A stretch of DNA of 7,147 nt from positions 1-7,147 of the forward strand of contig DATDXZ010000074.1 of NCBI GenBank assembly GCA_035289145.1. Direction: 5' to 3'. Source of the DNA: JACOVP01 sp035289145. GTDB taxonomy: Archaea; Nanobdellota; Nanobdellia; SCGC-AAA011-G17; UBA489. The notes below the pieces were generated by a model, which was not told where the DNA came from, did no database searches, and saw nothing but the letters and a program-made list of their open reading frames with translations. The position numbers and the translations under genes are program-made. Shown here piece by piece: positions 1 through 5,321 of the stretch (position 1 is the first letter of the stretch; every line of letters starts with the position of its first letter).

Positions 1-1
1 C

Positions 2-138
2 TCAAGCGAAGAGCAGGCAGCGCGGTACGTGCCGTAACAGTGCGGATGCAAAATAGAGAAGTAAGCTTCAAGATACTTGCATGCTCTGCATTGCGGAGAG
101 CAATAAGTTCCCTATTCAGGGAACTTTTCTACAGAGCC
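2..138 (+). repeat. Left copy of 137-bp inverted repeat (mobile element end)
   Basis: This stretch is the exact reverse complement of the right end of the window; I found no mismatch. Its inner tip, read outward on the minus strand, is GGCTCTGTAGAAAAGTT. From memory this matches about 14 of 17 bases of IS6-family ends of the GGTTCTGTTGCAAAGTT type. Behind the tip lie a perfect 9-bp stem with a 4-base loop and a weaker 6-bp stem. Base composition is more GC-rich than the flanking genes. No transposase can be recognised in the visible part, so it may be the end of a longer insertion sequence or a MITE. Its inner edge at 138/139 interrupts the N-terminal codons of the RDD gene. That the repeat is mobile is inferred; the repeat itself is directly seen. 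Confidence 0.9.
105..126. repeat. Perfect hairpin inside left repeat
   Basis: AAGTTCCCT and AGGGAACTT form a 9-bp stem around the 4-base loop ATTC, starting 12 bases in from the inner tip. A second, weaker stem lies at 82-102 (TGCTCT, 9-base loop, AGAGCA). Subterminal hairpins like these are common in IS ends and MITEs, where they can bind transposase or block read-through transcription. Its role here is inferred. Confidence 0.75.
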
Positions 139-148
139 ACTTCTAGAC

Positions 149-490
149 ATGATTATTATAGGACTACCAGTCTTTCTTATAGGTGGAGGTCTCTTCATTC
201 TTACAGGAATGGACTTTATTTATCTTTATTACGCGTTGAATTTGTTAGTGGTTATCTTTACGATCTATATGGATGGCATCAAAGGAGGAACGCCAGGCAA
301 ACTTATTTTGAAACTAAGAATAGTTAATAAACAAGGCAGCTACATTGGTATTCCCGGAGCAATCTTACGTTATATTGGTAAACTCGTTTCAGGAATTATT
401 CTTAGTATTGGTTTTTTCATGATTGGATGGACTGCAAAGAAGCAAGGACTGCATGATAAAATTGCCGGCACGTATGTGGTGCGCCAGTAA
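149..490 (+). CDS. RDD-family membrane protein, 5'-truncated by the left repeat
   Basis: RDD proteins are small integral membrane proteins with about three helices, often implicated in ion or solute transport; the exact substrate is unknown here. Residues 1-20 and 22-40 are hydrophobic helices, and a third is near 71-94. The signature loop GGTPGK (46-51) leading into LKLRIV (54-59), an Arg at 74, and the terminal GLHDKIAGTYVV block with the family Asp (103) identify the domain. The family normally begins with an R..A.lID segment. Here the reading frame continues upstream of the ATG as Leu-Leu-Asp (140-148) and then meets the repeat at 138/139. The expected conserved Asp is therefore the codon before this ATG, and the Arg-containing start is lost. 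Upstream the frame is open only to a TAA at 104-106 and contains no ATG, GTG or TTG. No Shine-Dalgarno site precedes 149. The gene is probably a broken remnant, although translation from 149 cannot be excluded. Confidence 0.85.
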   Translation: MIIIGLPVFLIGGGLFILTGMDFIYLYYALNLLVVIFTIYMDGIKGGTPGKLILKLRIVNKQGSYIGIPGAILRYIGKLVSGIILSIGFFMIGWTAKKQGLHDKIAGTYVVRQ

Positions 491-491
491 C

Positions 492-515
492 TTTCTCTTT
501 CTTTTTTTCCCTTCT
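492..515 (+). terminator. T-rich archaeal-type terminator after the RDD gene
   Basis: Directly after the RDD stop codon comes a pyrimidine tract with a seven-T run and almost no purines. Archaeal transcription commonly ends at such T-rich stretches without a stem-loop. It separates the RDD remnant from the TATA box of the next gene. Confidence 0.5.
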
Positions 516-530
516 TCTTCCATAGAAAAC

Positions 531-538
531 TATAAAAG
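531..538 (+). promoter_or_regulatory. TATA box for the TIM-barrel/pilin-like gene pair
   Basis: TATAAAAG lies about 37 bases (centre) upstream of the ATG at 571, preceded by a purine-rich GAAAAC stretch that could act as BRE. Transcription would start near 558-561 with a very short leader. A modest GAGG Shine-Dalgarno site (560-563) sits 7 bases before the ATG. Confidence 0.6.
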
Positions 539-570
539 ACATCAGATATTGAAAGCTCTGAGGAAAAAAG

Positions 571-2442
571 ATGGAAACTGGCGGCTATTGGCATGCATTG
601 GACAGGCAAGGATTAGGCAACGCAGGCGAATTAGAAATTGATCCTCTTCGTATTGGTATTTCTCATGGCATTGGTGATGTAGGCGAAGGACTGAAAGCGA
701 ATATCTTTCGTGGCTTGAGAACTGTTGAGCTAGGCTTTTTTGGCACAGGCAAGGGATTTCGTTCACAACCTACAGGTTCAAATCCAGAAAGCTTTGGCAC
801 GCAAGAACGCGAGGACATGCGCCACTTAGCGCGCATCAATGAAGTTGAACTGTCCACCCACGCGGCTCCAGACCTCGGACCTTTGTCAGGATTTGACGGC
901 AGACAATTCAGCAAGGAACAAAAAGAGGGATCTTTACAAGAGATTCGGAGAGCTTTGGATTTTGCCGCTGAGACTGCTCGCGGCGGCGCTGTTGTGGTGC
1001 ATATTGGATCCCGGAACGGCGAATTTCCTCGAGCAATTTTTGAAGCTGATGAACAATTTTTAGCAAATCCTGAAGAAAGAAAACGCGCTCCTCTCAATCT
1101 AGTTAATGAAGAAACTGGACAAGTGATTCAATTACCAAGAACTCTTAAACTTCCCGAGCCAGTCTATAGCGATCCTGAAACTAAAAAAAATATTGTCATG
1201 GAAGACGGCAAAATCAAATATGTATATAGGGATTTTGAATATTATGATGAAAAAGCTAGGGAAGAAGCAAAAAAAGAAGGAAAAGATACTTATGACGCTG
1301 GAGAATACATTTACAAACAATTTAGAAAAAAAGAACAAGAACTTGCTCATGGAGAATCCCTTCGTTACATGAATATCGCTCAAGAAGGAAAAAAGCAACA
1401 TGACGCTCTCCAAAAAGTCTATGACAACTTCAAAATAAAATTAGAAGATGGATCCAATGTTGAGGCAGTCAGAACATTTGTCCGCGAACAGCTCCAACAG
1501 CGAGGTATTTTTCCAGAAAAAAGTATTGATCAGGAAGAATTTAACACTTATCTTGAGAAACCAGAAGTCTTTCTCCAAGAAAAAATAAAGCAGATGGAAA
1601 ATAATTACAAGTCACATGAAGAAATCGCTGTTTCCCGCGGGCGTGACGCGAAACAAGTTGAACAAGAGATAAGCAAAGTAAAACCTATTCAAGCGTACGC
1701 ACTCGGAGAGATTAAAGACAGCCTCGCACGCGCTGCTATAGAGGCCTACCGCATGGAAAAGAGCAGAGGTTTAGAACAACCCCTATTTATCTCACCAGAA
1801 AACTGGAGCCCTGAAAGCTACGGCAGCCACCCCAAAGAATATAGAGAAGTTATTATACAATCACGAGAAGAAATGGCAACCCGCTTAATACAACAGGAAG
1901 GCATGAAGAAAGAACAAGCACAGAAAATAGCTGAAGATCATATTCGAGGCACTTTTGATGTTGGACATTTGAACTTCTGGAGAAAATACTTTCAACCTTC
2001 AGAAGCAGCTAAATCAGATCCTAAAAAAATAGATGAAGAATTTAGAAAATGGATCGACAAAGAGACAGAAGGATTAGCTAGGGATGGTGTTATTGGCAAT
2101 GTGCACCTGTCTGACAACTTTGGCTATCATGATGAGCACCTGGCGCCTGGTCAAGGAAACGCTCCTATCGAGAAATTTGCAGAGAAGCTCGAGAAATATG
2201 GCTATAAGGGAAAATACATTGGCGAGCCTGGAGGTCAGAAAGAAGGATTTTATCATACTGCATGGACTGGCGCTTTGAACACGCTACGATCTCCCATTTA
2301 TCGTGTCGGCAATAGTTATGCCCGCTGGAGCGACATGGAGCATTCGTATTTCGGCAATGTTCCTCAATCACCTGGCTTCTTAGTGGGAGACATTGTTCCT
2401 TCGAAAGACTGGACATTATGGTCAGAGACACCTTTAGAGTAA
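571..2442 (+). CDS. Endonuclease IV/xylose isomerase-like TIM-barrel metalloprotein with large helical insertion
   Basis: This 623-aa protein has the strand-by-strand pattern of the AP endonuclease 2 (Nfo)/xylose isomerase-like TIM-barrel superfamily. The usual length there is about 270-300 aa. Counterparts of all nine Nfo metal ligands can be placed: H97 (STHAAP), H144 (VVVHIG), E410 (ISPEN), D463 and H466 (FDVGH), H512 (NVHLSD), D521 and H523 (YHDEH), and E552 (IGEPGG). The D-x2-H and D-x-H spacings are as in Nfo. An early barrel strand is TVELGFFG (51-58). Between H144 and E410 lie 266 residues instead of about 36. Much of the insertion (about 150-400) is Lys/Glu-rich and strongly helical, probably coiled coil. 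A C-terminal tail of about 70 residues follows the last ligand. A trinuclear Zn/Mn-type site is inferred, so hydrolase, AP endonuclease or sugar isomerase activity are all possible; the substrate is not known. The start at 571 is supported by GAGG and a TATA box. It lies 7 bases before the pilin-like gene, likely one transcript. Confidence 0.8.
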   Translation: METGGYWHALDRQGLGNAGELEIDPLRIGISHGIGDVGEGLKANIFRGLRTVELGFFGTGKGFRSQPTGSNPESFGTQEREDMRHLARINEVELSTHAAPDLGPLSGFDGRQFSKEQKEGSLQEIRRALDFAAETARGGAVVVHIGSRNGEFPRAIFEADEQFLANPEERKRAPLNLVNEETGQVIQLPRTLKLPEPVYSDPETKKNIVMEDGKIKYVYRDFEYYDEKAREEAKKEGKDTYDAGEYIYKQFRKKEQELAHGESLRYMNIAQEGKKQHDALQKVYDNFKIKLEDGSNVEAVRTFVREQLQQRGIFPEKSIDQEEFNTYLEKPEVFLQEKIKQMENNYKSHEEIAVSRGRDAKQVEQEISKVKPIQAYALGEIKDSLARAAIEAYRMEKSRGLEQPLFISPENWSPESYGSHPKEYREVIIQSREEMATRLIQQEGMKKEQAQKIAEDHIRGTFDVGHLNFWRKYFQPSEAAKSDPKKIDEEFRKWIDKETEGLARDGVIGNVHLSDNFGYHDEHLAPGQGNAPIEKFAEKLEKYGYKGKYIGEPGGQKEGFYHTAWTGALNTLRSPIYRVGNSYARWSDMEHSYFGNVPQSPGFLVGDIVPSKDWTLWSETPLE

Positions 2443-2449
2443 TGACTGC

Positions 2450-3178
2450 ATGAAACGAGGGCAACTCAGCACAGAATTAATGTTCTTAATAGGGTGCCTC
2501 ATTCTTGTTTCTTTGATTCTTATGTACTATAGTGCTAGACAGATTAGTGAAACGCATAAAATTTCAAAAGCTGAAGACGCCGTCAACCACTTGGCAGACA
2601 AGGTCAATGAACTTTCCAGCCTCACCACTGGAACTAGAGATACTGTCTGGATTGATATTCCTTCTCAAGTTCTTGATGTGAGACTTTCTGGAAGACATAT
2701 TTCTTTGATTTTAATATCTGCTAGCGGAGAGCAATATATCATGACCAAAGAAACACTTACTGATGTCATTGGTGGAGTTAATTTCAGCGCAGGCATCCAA
2801 CAACTACATGTCACTAAAATCAATGAGACTACTGTCAAAATAGGCACTGAACCTATGATCTTAGACATCTTCCCTATGTGCATTTCAAAAAGTGAACTTG
2901 GTTCAAATAATCCGATTGTTACTCTTTTCGGCGCTGATTTCTTGCCTACCTCCGCACCTTTTGCAGACGGGACACCCATCCCTTCTACTTTTGTCAATGT
3001 TGCTACTCTTACTCTGAATTCAGAATATATTTATAACGCCTTTGGACTGGTTGCCACACAAATTTCAGTTCGAACACCTCCAGACCAAGAAAGCAATAGC
3101 GTTTGCTTCCATATTTATCCTACTGGAGAGTCCTGCGCTTGCGGATATTCCATTACATCTGGCGGAGAAGTACTCTAA
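2450..3178 (+). CDS. Class III signal peptide protein (type IV pilin-like, secreted or surface)
   Basis: The N-terminus MKRGQLSTELMFL fits the archaeal class III signal peptide exactly. A short basic leader is cut before Gln5, and QxSxExxxL (5-13) is followed by a hydrophobic helix to about residue 27. Such proteins are processed by a prepilin peptidase of the EppA/PibD type and assembled into or anchored at the cell surface. Residues 28-60 are a polar helix, probably the pilin stalk. The rest looks beta-rich. A segment from about 150 to 222 (PIVTLFGADF ... VATQISVRTPP) is faintly like an IPT/TIG immunoglobulin-like fold, which is a weak call. Cysteines at 144, 219, 229 and 231 lie in the presumed external part and could form disulfides. 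At 242 aa it is longer than major pilins (often 60-150 aa), so a minor pilin or surface adhesin is plausible. It has no clear Shine-Dalgarno site and starts 7 bases after the TIM-barrel gene, suggesting coupled translation. Confidence 0.8.
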   Translation: MKRGQLSTELMFLIGCLILVSLILMYYSARQISETHKISKAEDAVNHLADKVNELSSLTTGTRDTVWIDIPSQVLDVRLSGRHISLILISASGEQYIMTKETLTDVIGGVNFSAGIQQLHVTKINETTVKIGTEPMILDIFPMCISKSELGSNNPIVTLFGADFLPTSAPFADGTPIPSTFVNVATLTLNSEYIYNAFGLVATQISVRTPPDQESNSVCFHIYPTGESCACGYSITSGGEVL

Positions 3179-3180
3179 AG

Positions 3181-3190
3181 TCTCTTTTTG
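3181..3190 (+). terminator. Short T-run after the pilin-like gene
   Basis: A TCTCTTTTTG tract begins two bases after the pilin-like stop and precedes the TATA box of the next gene. It is short but placed as an archaeal T-run terminator would be. Confidence 0.35.
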
Positions 3191-3202
3191 CAGACCGCAA
3201 AG

Positions 3203-3210
3203 TATTTAAT
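3203..3210 (+). promoter_or_regulatory. TATA box for the nucleotidyltransferase gene
   Basis: TATTTAAT sits about 45 bases upstream of the GTG at 3252. The predicted transcription start near 3231-3234 gives a leader of about 20 bases that would carry the strong Shine-Dalgarno site at 3240-3246. Confidence 0.55.
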
Positions 3211-3239
3211 AGTCACTAGCTCATTGTCCTTATCAATAA

Positions 3240-3246
3240 GAGGTGA
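3240..3246 (+). promoter_or_regulatory. Shine-Dalgarno site GAGGTGA that fixes the start at 3252
   Basis: GAGGTGA is a 7-base match to the anti-Shine-Dalgarno of archaeal 16S rRNA. It lies 5 bases before GTG 3252. The upstream in-frame GTG at 3243 is part of this site and so is unlikely to be the initiator. Confidence 0.75.
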
Positions 3247-3251
3247 ATTTC

Positions 3252-4067
3252 GTGAAATTTGAGGTGCAGAAAAACCCGCAGAAGAATATTTCTCTCTATT
3301 TACAAGAAGACATTGAAATCGCGCGCAAGTTTGCCAAGATTATGTACAGGGAATTTGGCAAGTTTCTGTCTGCGATTGTTCTCTTTGGCTCTGCCACCAA
3401 ACAAAATGCTTCACCCAAACGCGATTTAGACATTCTCATCATCCTTGATGATATTCGTATCCGCTTTACAGAAGAGCTTGTTGAGACTTACCGCATCTTA
3501 ACTGAACGAGCGATTGCTGAAGTTGATCCTAAAAGACTACACATCCAATCCATGCGCTTAACAGCATTCTGGGAATATGTACGAGCAGGAGATCCAGTAG
3601 CTATCAACATTCTCCGATCAGGCATAGCCTTAGTTGACATGGGCTTCTTTGATCCTTTACAAGCTTTGTTAGATCAAGGACGCATACGACCCAGCCAAGA
3701 ATCTGTATGGACTTATTTTACTCTAGCTCCCGCTTCACTTCATCGCGCTGATCAACATCTGTTGACTGCGATGGTTGACCTGTATTGGGCGAGCGTTGAT
3801 GCTGCACACGCCGCATTGATGAGCATTGGAGAAATCCCGCCTTCACCAGATCATGTTGCAGACATGCTTGAAGAGAAACTCTACGCAGAACGACATATCC
3901 GCCAGCGAACAGCAAAAACTATGCGTCATTTGTATGCTATCTTCAAAAAGATTACTTATAGGGACATTAAATCAGTTTCTGGCAAGGACTATGACTATTA
4001 CCGCAAAGAAGCGCATGCCTTTGTTGATGAAATGAAAGCATTTATTGAAAACAAAAGATTTCCTTAA
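3252..4067 (+). CDS. MNT-type nucleotidyltransferase domain protein with helical C-terminal half
   Basis: This 271-aa protein has a pol-beta-like minimal nucleotidyltransferase domain at about 20-125. AIVLFGS (41-47) ends in the GS motif, and D58-x-D60 follows ten residues later, giving GSx10DxD, the metal/NTP-binding signature. The strand ILIILDD comes directly after. Residues about 160-265 are helical and resemble the HEPN-like or substrate-binding partner domain often paired with MNT domains. Rx6H (R219-H226) and RxxxH (R251-H255) are present, but neither is convincing as the classic HEPN Rx4-6H RNase motif at the usual position. Roles known for the wider family include nucleotidyl transfer to proteins, RNA or small molecules, including MNT-HEPN toxin-antitoxin pairs; which applies is unknown. 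The GTG start at 3252 is chosen for its Shine-Dalgarno site; a start at 3243 would add three residues. It has its own TATA box and is convergent with doxX, 63 bp away. Confidence 0.75.
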   Translation: MKFEVQKNPQKNISLYLQEDIEIARKFAKIMYREFGKFLSAIVLFGSATKQNASPKRDLDILIILDDIRIRFTEELVETYRILTERAIAEVDPKRLHIQSMRLTAFWEYVRAGDPVAINILRSGIALVDMGFFDPLQALLDQGRIRPSQESVWTYFTLAPASLHRADQHLLTAMVDLYWASVDAAHAALMSIGEIPPSPDHVADMLEEKLYAERHIRQRTAKTMRHLYAIFKKITYRDIKSVSGKDYDYYRKEAHAFVDEMKAFIENKRFP

Positions 4068-4093
4068 CGCTAGTTATACTTCTAAACATCTAG

Positions 4094-4104
4094 CTCTCTT
4101 TCTT
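4094..4104 (+). terminator. Possible T-rich terminator of the nucleotidyltransferase gene
   Basis: CTCTCTTTCTT lies 26 bases after the stop codon in the convergent gap. It is pyrimidine-rich but interrupted, so this is a weak call. Confidence 0.3.
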
Positions 4105-4118
4105 AAGTAAATATAAAT

Positions 4119-4130
4119 AAAAAGAAAAAA
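4119..4130 (-). terminator. T-rich terminator of the DoxX gene
   Basis: On the minus strand, the DoxX stop codon is followed at once by six T, a C and five T, then more AT-rich sequence. This is a typical archaeal intrinsic termination tract. Confidence 0.55.
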
Positions 4131-4517
4131 TTAGTCTTTGCAAACTGCGCAGACTCCAGGACCACTCGCAGCTATTACTAGTAAAGACGCAATACCCACC
4201 AAATGGAATAAGACATTAATTGGACCCATAGGTGTTCCCAATGTTGGTATGTGCACAGTGATGGTCGCAACTGCCAGAATAATTATTGGAGGCCATACTG
4301 TCCATCGAACTTTGTAACCTATAACTAACGCTGCTCCAAAGACAATCTCTGACAGAATCAATACCCATCCAAAAAATGCAGGACCTGGAAATCCTAATTC
4401 TCCTAACATTCCTATAATGCCTGCTGGATTCATGATCTTTCCTATTCCAGGAACAACAAATAAGAGACCTAAGAGAACACGCAAGATTGTTTGTATATAT
4501 GCTTTATTCATATTCAT
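4131..4517 (-). CDS. DoxX-family integral membrane protein
   Basis: This 128-aa protein has four hydrophobic helices at about 8-25, 46-67, 74-91 and 100-117. The DoxX hallmarks are present: R13 and LGLLFVVPGIGKI in helix 1, LGFPGPAFFGW leading into LSEIVFGAALVIGY in helix 2. DoxX-family proteins lie in the cytoplasmic membrane and have been linked to thiosulfate:quinone oxidoreductase subunits and to oxidative-stress membrane complexes. The specific role here is not determined. An unusual C-terminal CAVC motif (C123, C126) could bind metal or be redox-active. The ATG at 4517 is preceded 6 bases upstream by GGAGGTAA, which favours it over the second Met codon at 4511. The gene has its own TATA box and an operator-like dyad, is divergent from a CARF-like regulator, and lies near an NADH dehydrogenase-like gene. 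A redox function is therefore reasonable but inferred. Confidence 0.85.
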   Translation of the reverse strand: MNMNKAYIQTILRVLLGLLFVVPGIGKIMNPAGIIGMLGELGFPGPAFFGWVLILSEIVFGAALVIGYKVRWTVWPPIIILAVATITVHIPTLGTPMGPINVLFHLVGIASLLVIAASGPGVCAVCKD

Positions 4518-4523
4518 TGTTAT

Positions 4524-4531
4524 TTACCTCC
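4524..4531 (-). promoter_or_regulatory. Strong Shine-Dalgarno site GGAGGTAA of the DoxX gene
   Basis: Read on the minus strand, GGAGGTAA lies 6 bases before the ATG at 4517. It decides between the two near Met codons and implies a transcript with a leader of about 20 bases. Confidence 0.7.
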
Positions 4532-4532
4532 G

Positions 4533-4552
4533 ATGTTCTTTCTAGAGAACAT
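4533..4552. promoter_or_regulatory. Operator-like dyad between TATA box and start of the DoxX gene
   Basis: ATGTTCT-N6-AGAACAT is a perfect 7-bp dyad with a 6-base spacer. It lies just downstream of the DoxX TATA box (4561-4570) and covers the expected transcription start near 4539. A dimeric repressor bound here would block polymerase. The divergent winged-helix gene at 4648 is a natural candidate for the binding protein, though this is inference. It could also form a hairpin in the DoxX leader RNA. Confidence 0.5.
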
Positions 4553-4560
4553 TTTCCGCC

Positions 4561-4570
4561 TATATAAATA
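4561..4570 (-). promoter_or_regulatory. TATA box of the DoxX gene
   Basis: The minus strand reads TATTTATATA about 48 bases upstream of the ATG at 4517. This predicts a start of transcription near 4538-4541, inside the dyad. Confidence 0.6.
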
Positions 4571-4618
4571 CTATCTTGAAGCTAAAATAGTCATTTCTTT
4601 CCCCATTTCAACCAAACC

Positions 4619-4628
4619 TTTAAAAAAA
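4619..4628 (+). promoter_or_regulatory. TATA box of the CARF-like regulator gene (leaderless)
   Basis: TTTAAAAAAA is centred about 25 bases upstream of the ATG at 4648. That is the TATA-to-start distance of archaeal promoters, so the mRNA would begin at or next to the start codon. No Shine-Dalgarno site is present, consistent with a leaderless transcript. Confidence 0.55.
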
Positions 4629-4647
4629 GGCTATCTTTATTATTTAT

Positions 4648-5280
4648 ATGAGCTTTACTGTGATTGCTCCACTTTATGAGCATAGCAAGGCAATATATAT
4701 TGGCATTAAAGAATTCCCCACAAATAAGCTTAGTTTACTGTGCCCTCTACGGAAAAAACGCGCGTCTGAAAAAATAAGACGAGATTTACAAAAATTTCGC
4801 ATCCCAGTTGACATTCATTTTATTCGAGGCCCACTATGGGAGGAACTATTTCGCCTCATAAGTTTTTTAAGCAAAGACAAACAACAAGACATTCTTGTCA
4901 ATGTTGGAGCGGGCGATAGAACTTCAAGATGCGCGGCTTTAAGCGCTGCTTTTGTCAATGGATTGAAAACATTTGATGTTGTTGATGATACTACCATGAT
5001 GCTTCCTGTGCTAAAATTCTCTTACTACCATCTCCTGACCAAGAAAAAACTTCTTCTCTTACGACATCTACTAGCTGCAGAAGATTATACTTTGTTTTTT
5101 GAAGATCTAGGAAAAAAAGCAAAGATGGGATCTTCTCTTCTTTCATATCATCTTCATGGTACTTACAAGACTGAGGGACTAGAACAATTAGGCTTGATCA
5201 GCTTAAAGAAGCAACAAGACAGACTCATCATTCACTTAACTACTCTGGGAAAACTTCTTATTCAGGGATATATTCAATAG
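4648..5280 (+). CDS. CARF-like/winged-helix transcriptional regulator (Csa3/DUF6293-like)
   Basis: This 210-aa protein has two parts. Residues 3-125 look like a Rossmann-type CARF-like domain: strand SFTVIAPLY, then IYIGIKEF, KLSLLCPL, a basic helix, PVDIHFIRG, and the strand-loop DILVNVGAGDRTSRCAALSAAF (81-102). In CARF and DUF6293 proteins the corresponding loop is VNVSTG or N-TGG-like and binds cyclic oligonucleotides or other nucleotide ligands. Residues about 131-208 form a winged helix-turn-helix: KKKLLLLRHLL, then GSSLLSYHLHG...GLEQLGLI (probable recognition helix region), then a beta wing with DRLIIHLTTLGKLL. This matches Csa3-type regulators, which control CRISPR genes in Sulfolobales, and the haloarchaeal HFX_2341-type family. 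No CRISPR gene is visible here, so the target may be its own promoter or the divergent DoxX gene through the dyad at 4533-4552. The family call is by pattern only; a different sensory Rossmann domain is possible. Confidence 0.65.
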   Translation: MSFTVIAPLYEHSKAIYIGIKEFPTNKLSLLCPLRKKRASEKIRRDLQKFRIPVDIHFIRGPLWEELFRLISFLSKDKQQDILVNVGAGDRTSRCAALSAAFVNGLKTFDVVDDTTMMLPVLKFSYYHLLTKKKLLLLRHLLAAEDYTLFFEDLGKKAKMGSSLLSYHLHGTYKTEGLEQLGLISLKKQQDRLIIHLTTLGKLLIQGYIQ

Positions 5281-5298
5281 ATAAATAGACTAGGACCC

Positions 5299-5319
5299 TT
5301 CAAAAAATTCAAAAAATTC
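5299..5319 (-). terminator. Tandem T-run terminator of the ndh-like gene
   Basis: Two 9-base copies of TTCAAAAAA (5299-5307, 5308-5316) followed by TTC give two six-T runs on the minus strand, within 25 bases after the stop codon at 5322. Consecutive T-runs are typical archaeal termination signals. The upstream plus-strand gene ends at 5280, so this gap separates convergent genes. Confidence 0.55.
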
Positions 5320-5321
5320 CG

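Noticed and set aside
1..327. An open frame from base 1 through the left repeat into the RDD region on the plus strand.
   Set aside because: It crosses the repeat boundary into a different frame from the RDD gene, and its second half is only an out-of-frame reading of that gene. Chance ORF.
733..756. GFFGTGKG in the TIM-barrel protein looks like a P-loop.
   Set aside because: It lacks the GKS/GKT ending and a Walker B partner, and it lies at an early barrel strand where the TIM-barrel pattern explains it.
663..1097. A 144-codon minus-strand open frame opposite the TIM-barrel gene.
   Set aside because: It lies fully antisense to a well-supported coding region with motif conservation, and has no promoter or ribosome binding site.
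3900..4020. HEPN RNase active site in the nucleotidyltransferase protein.
   Set aside because: The R/H pairs present are either wrongly spaced or in an unconvincing position, so an RNase activity is not claimed.
5299..5319. Tandem TTCAAAAAA copies as a possible CRISPR or iteron repeat.
   Set aside because: There are only two short adjacent copies without spacers, placed right after a stop codon. A T-run terminator explains them.
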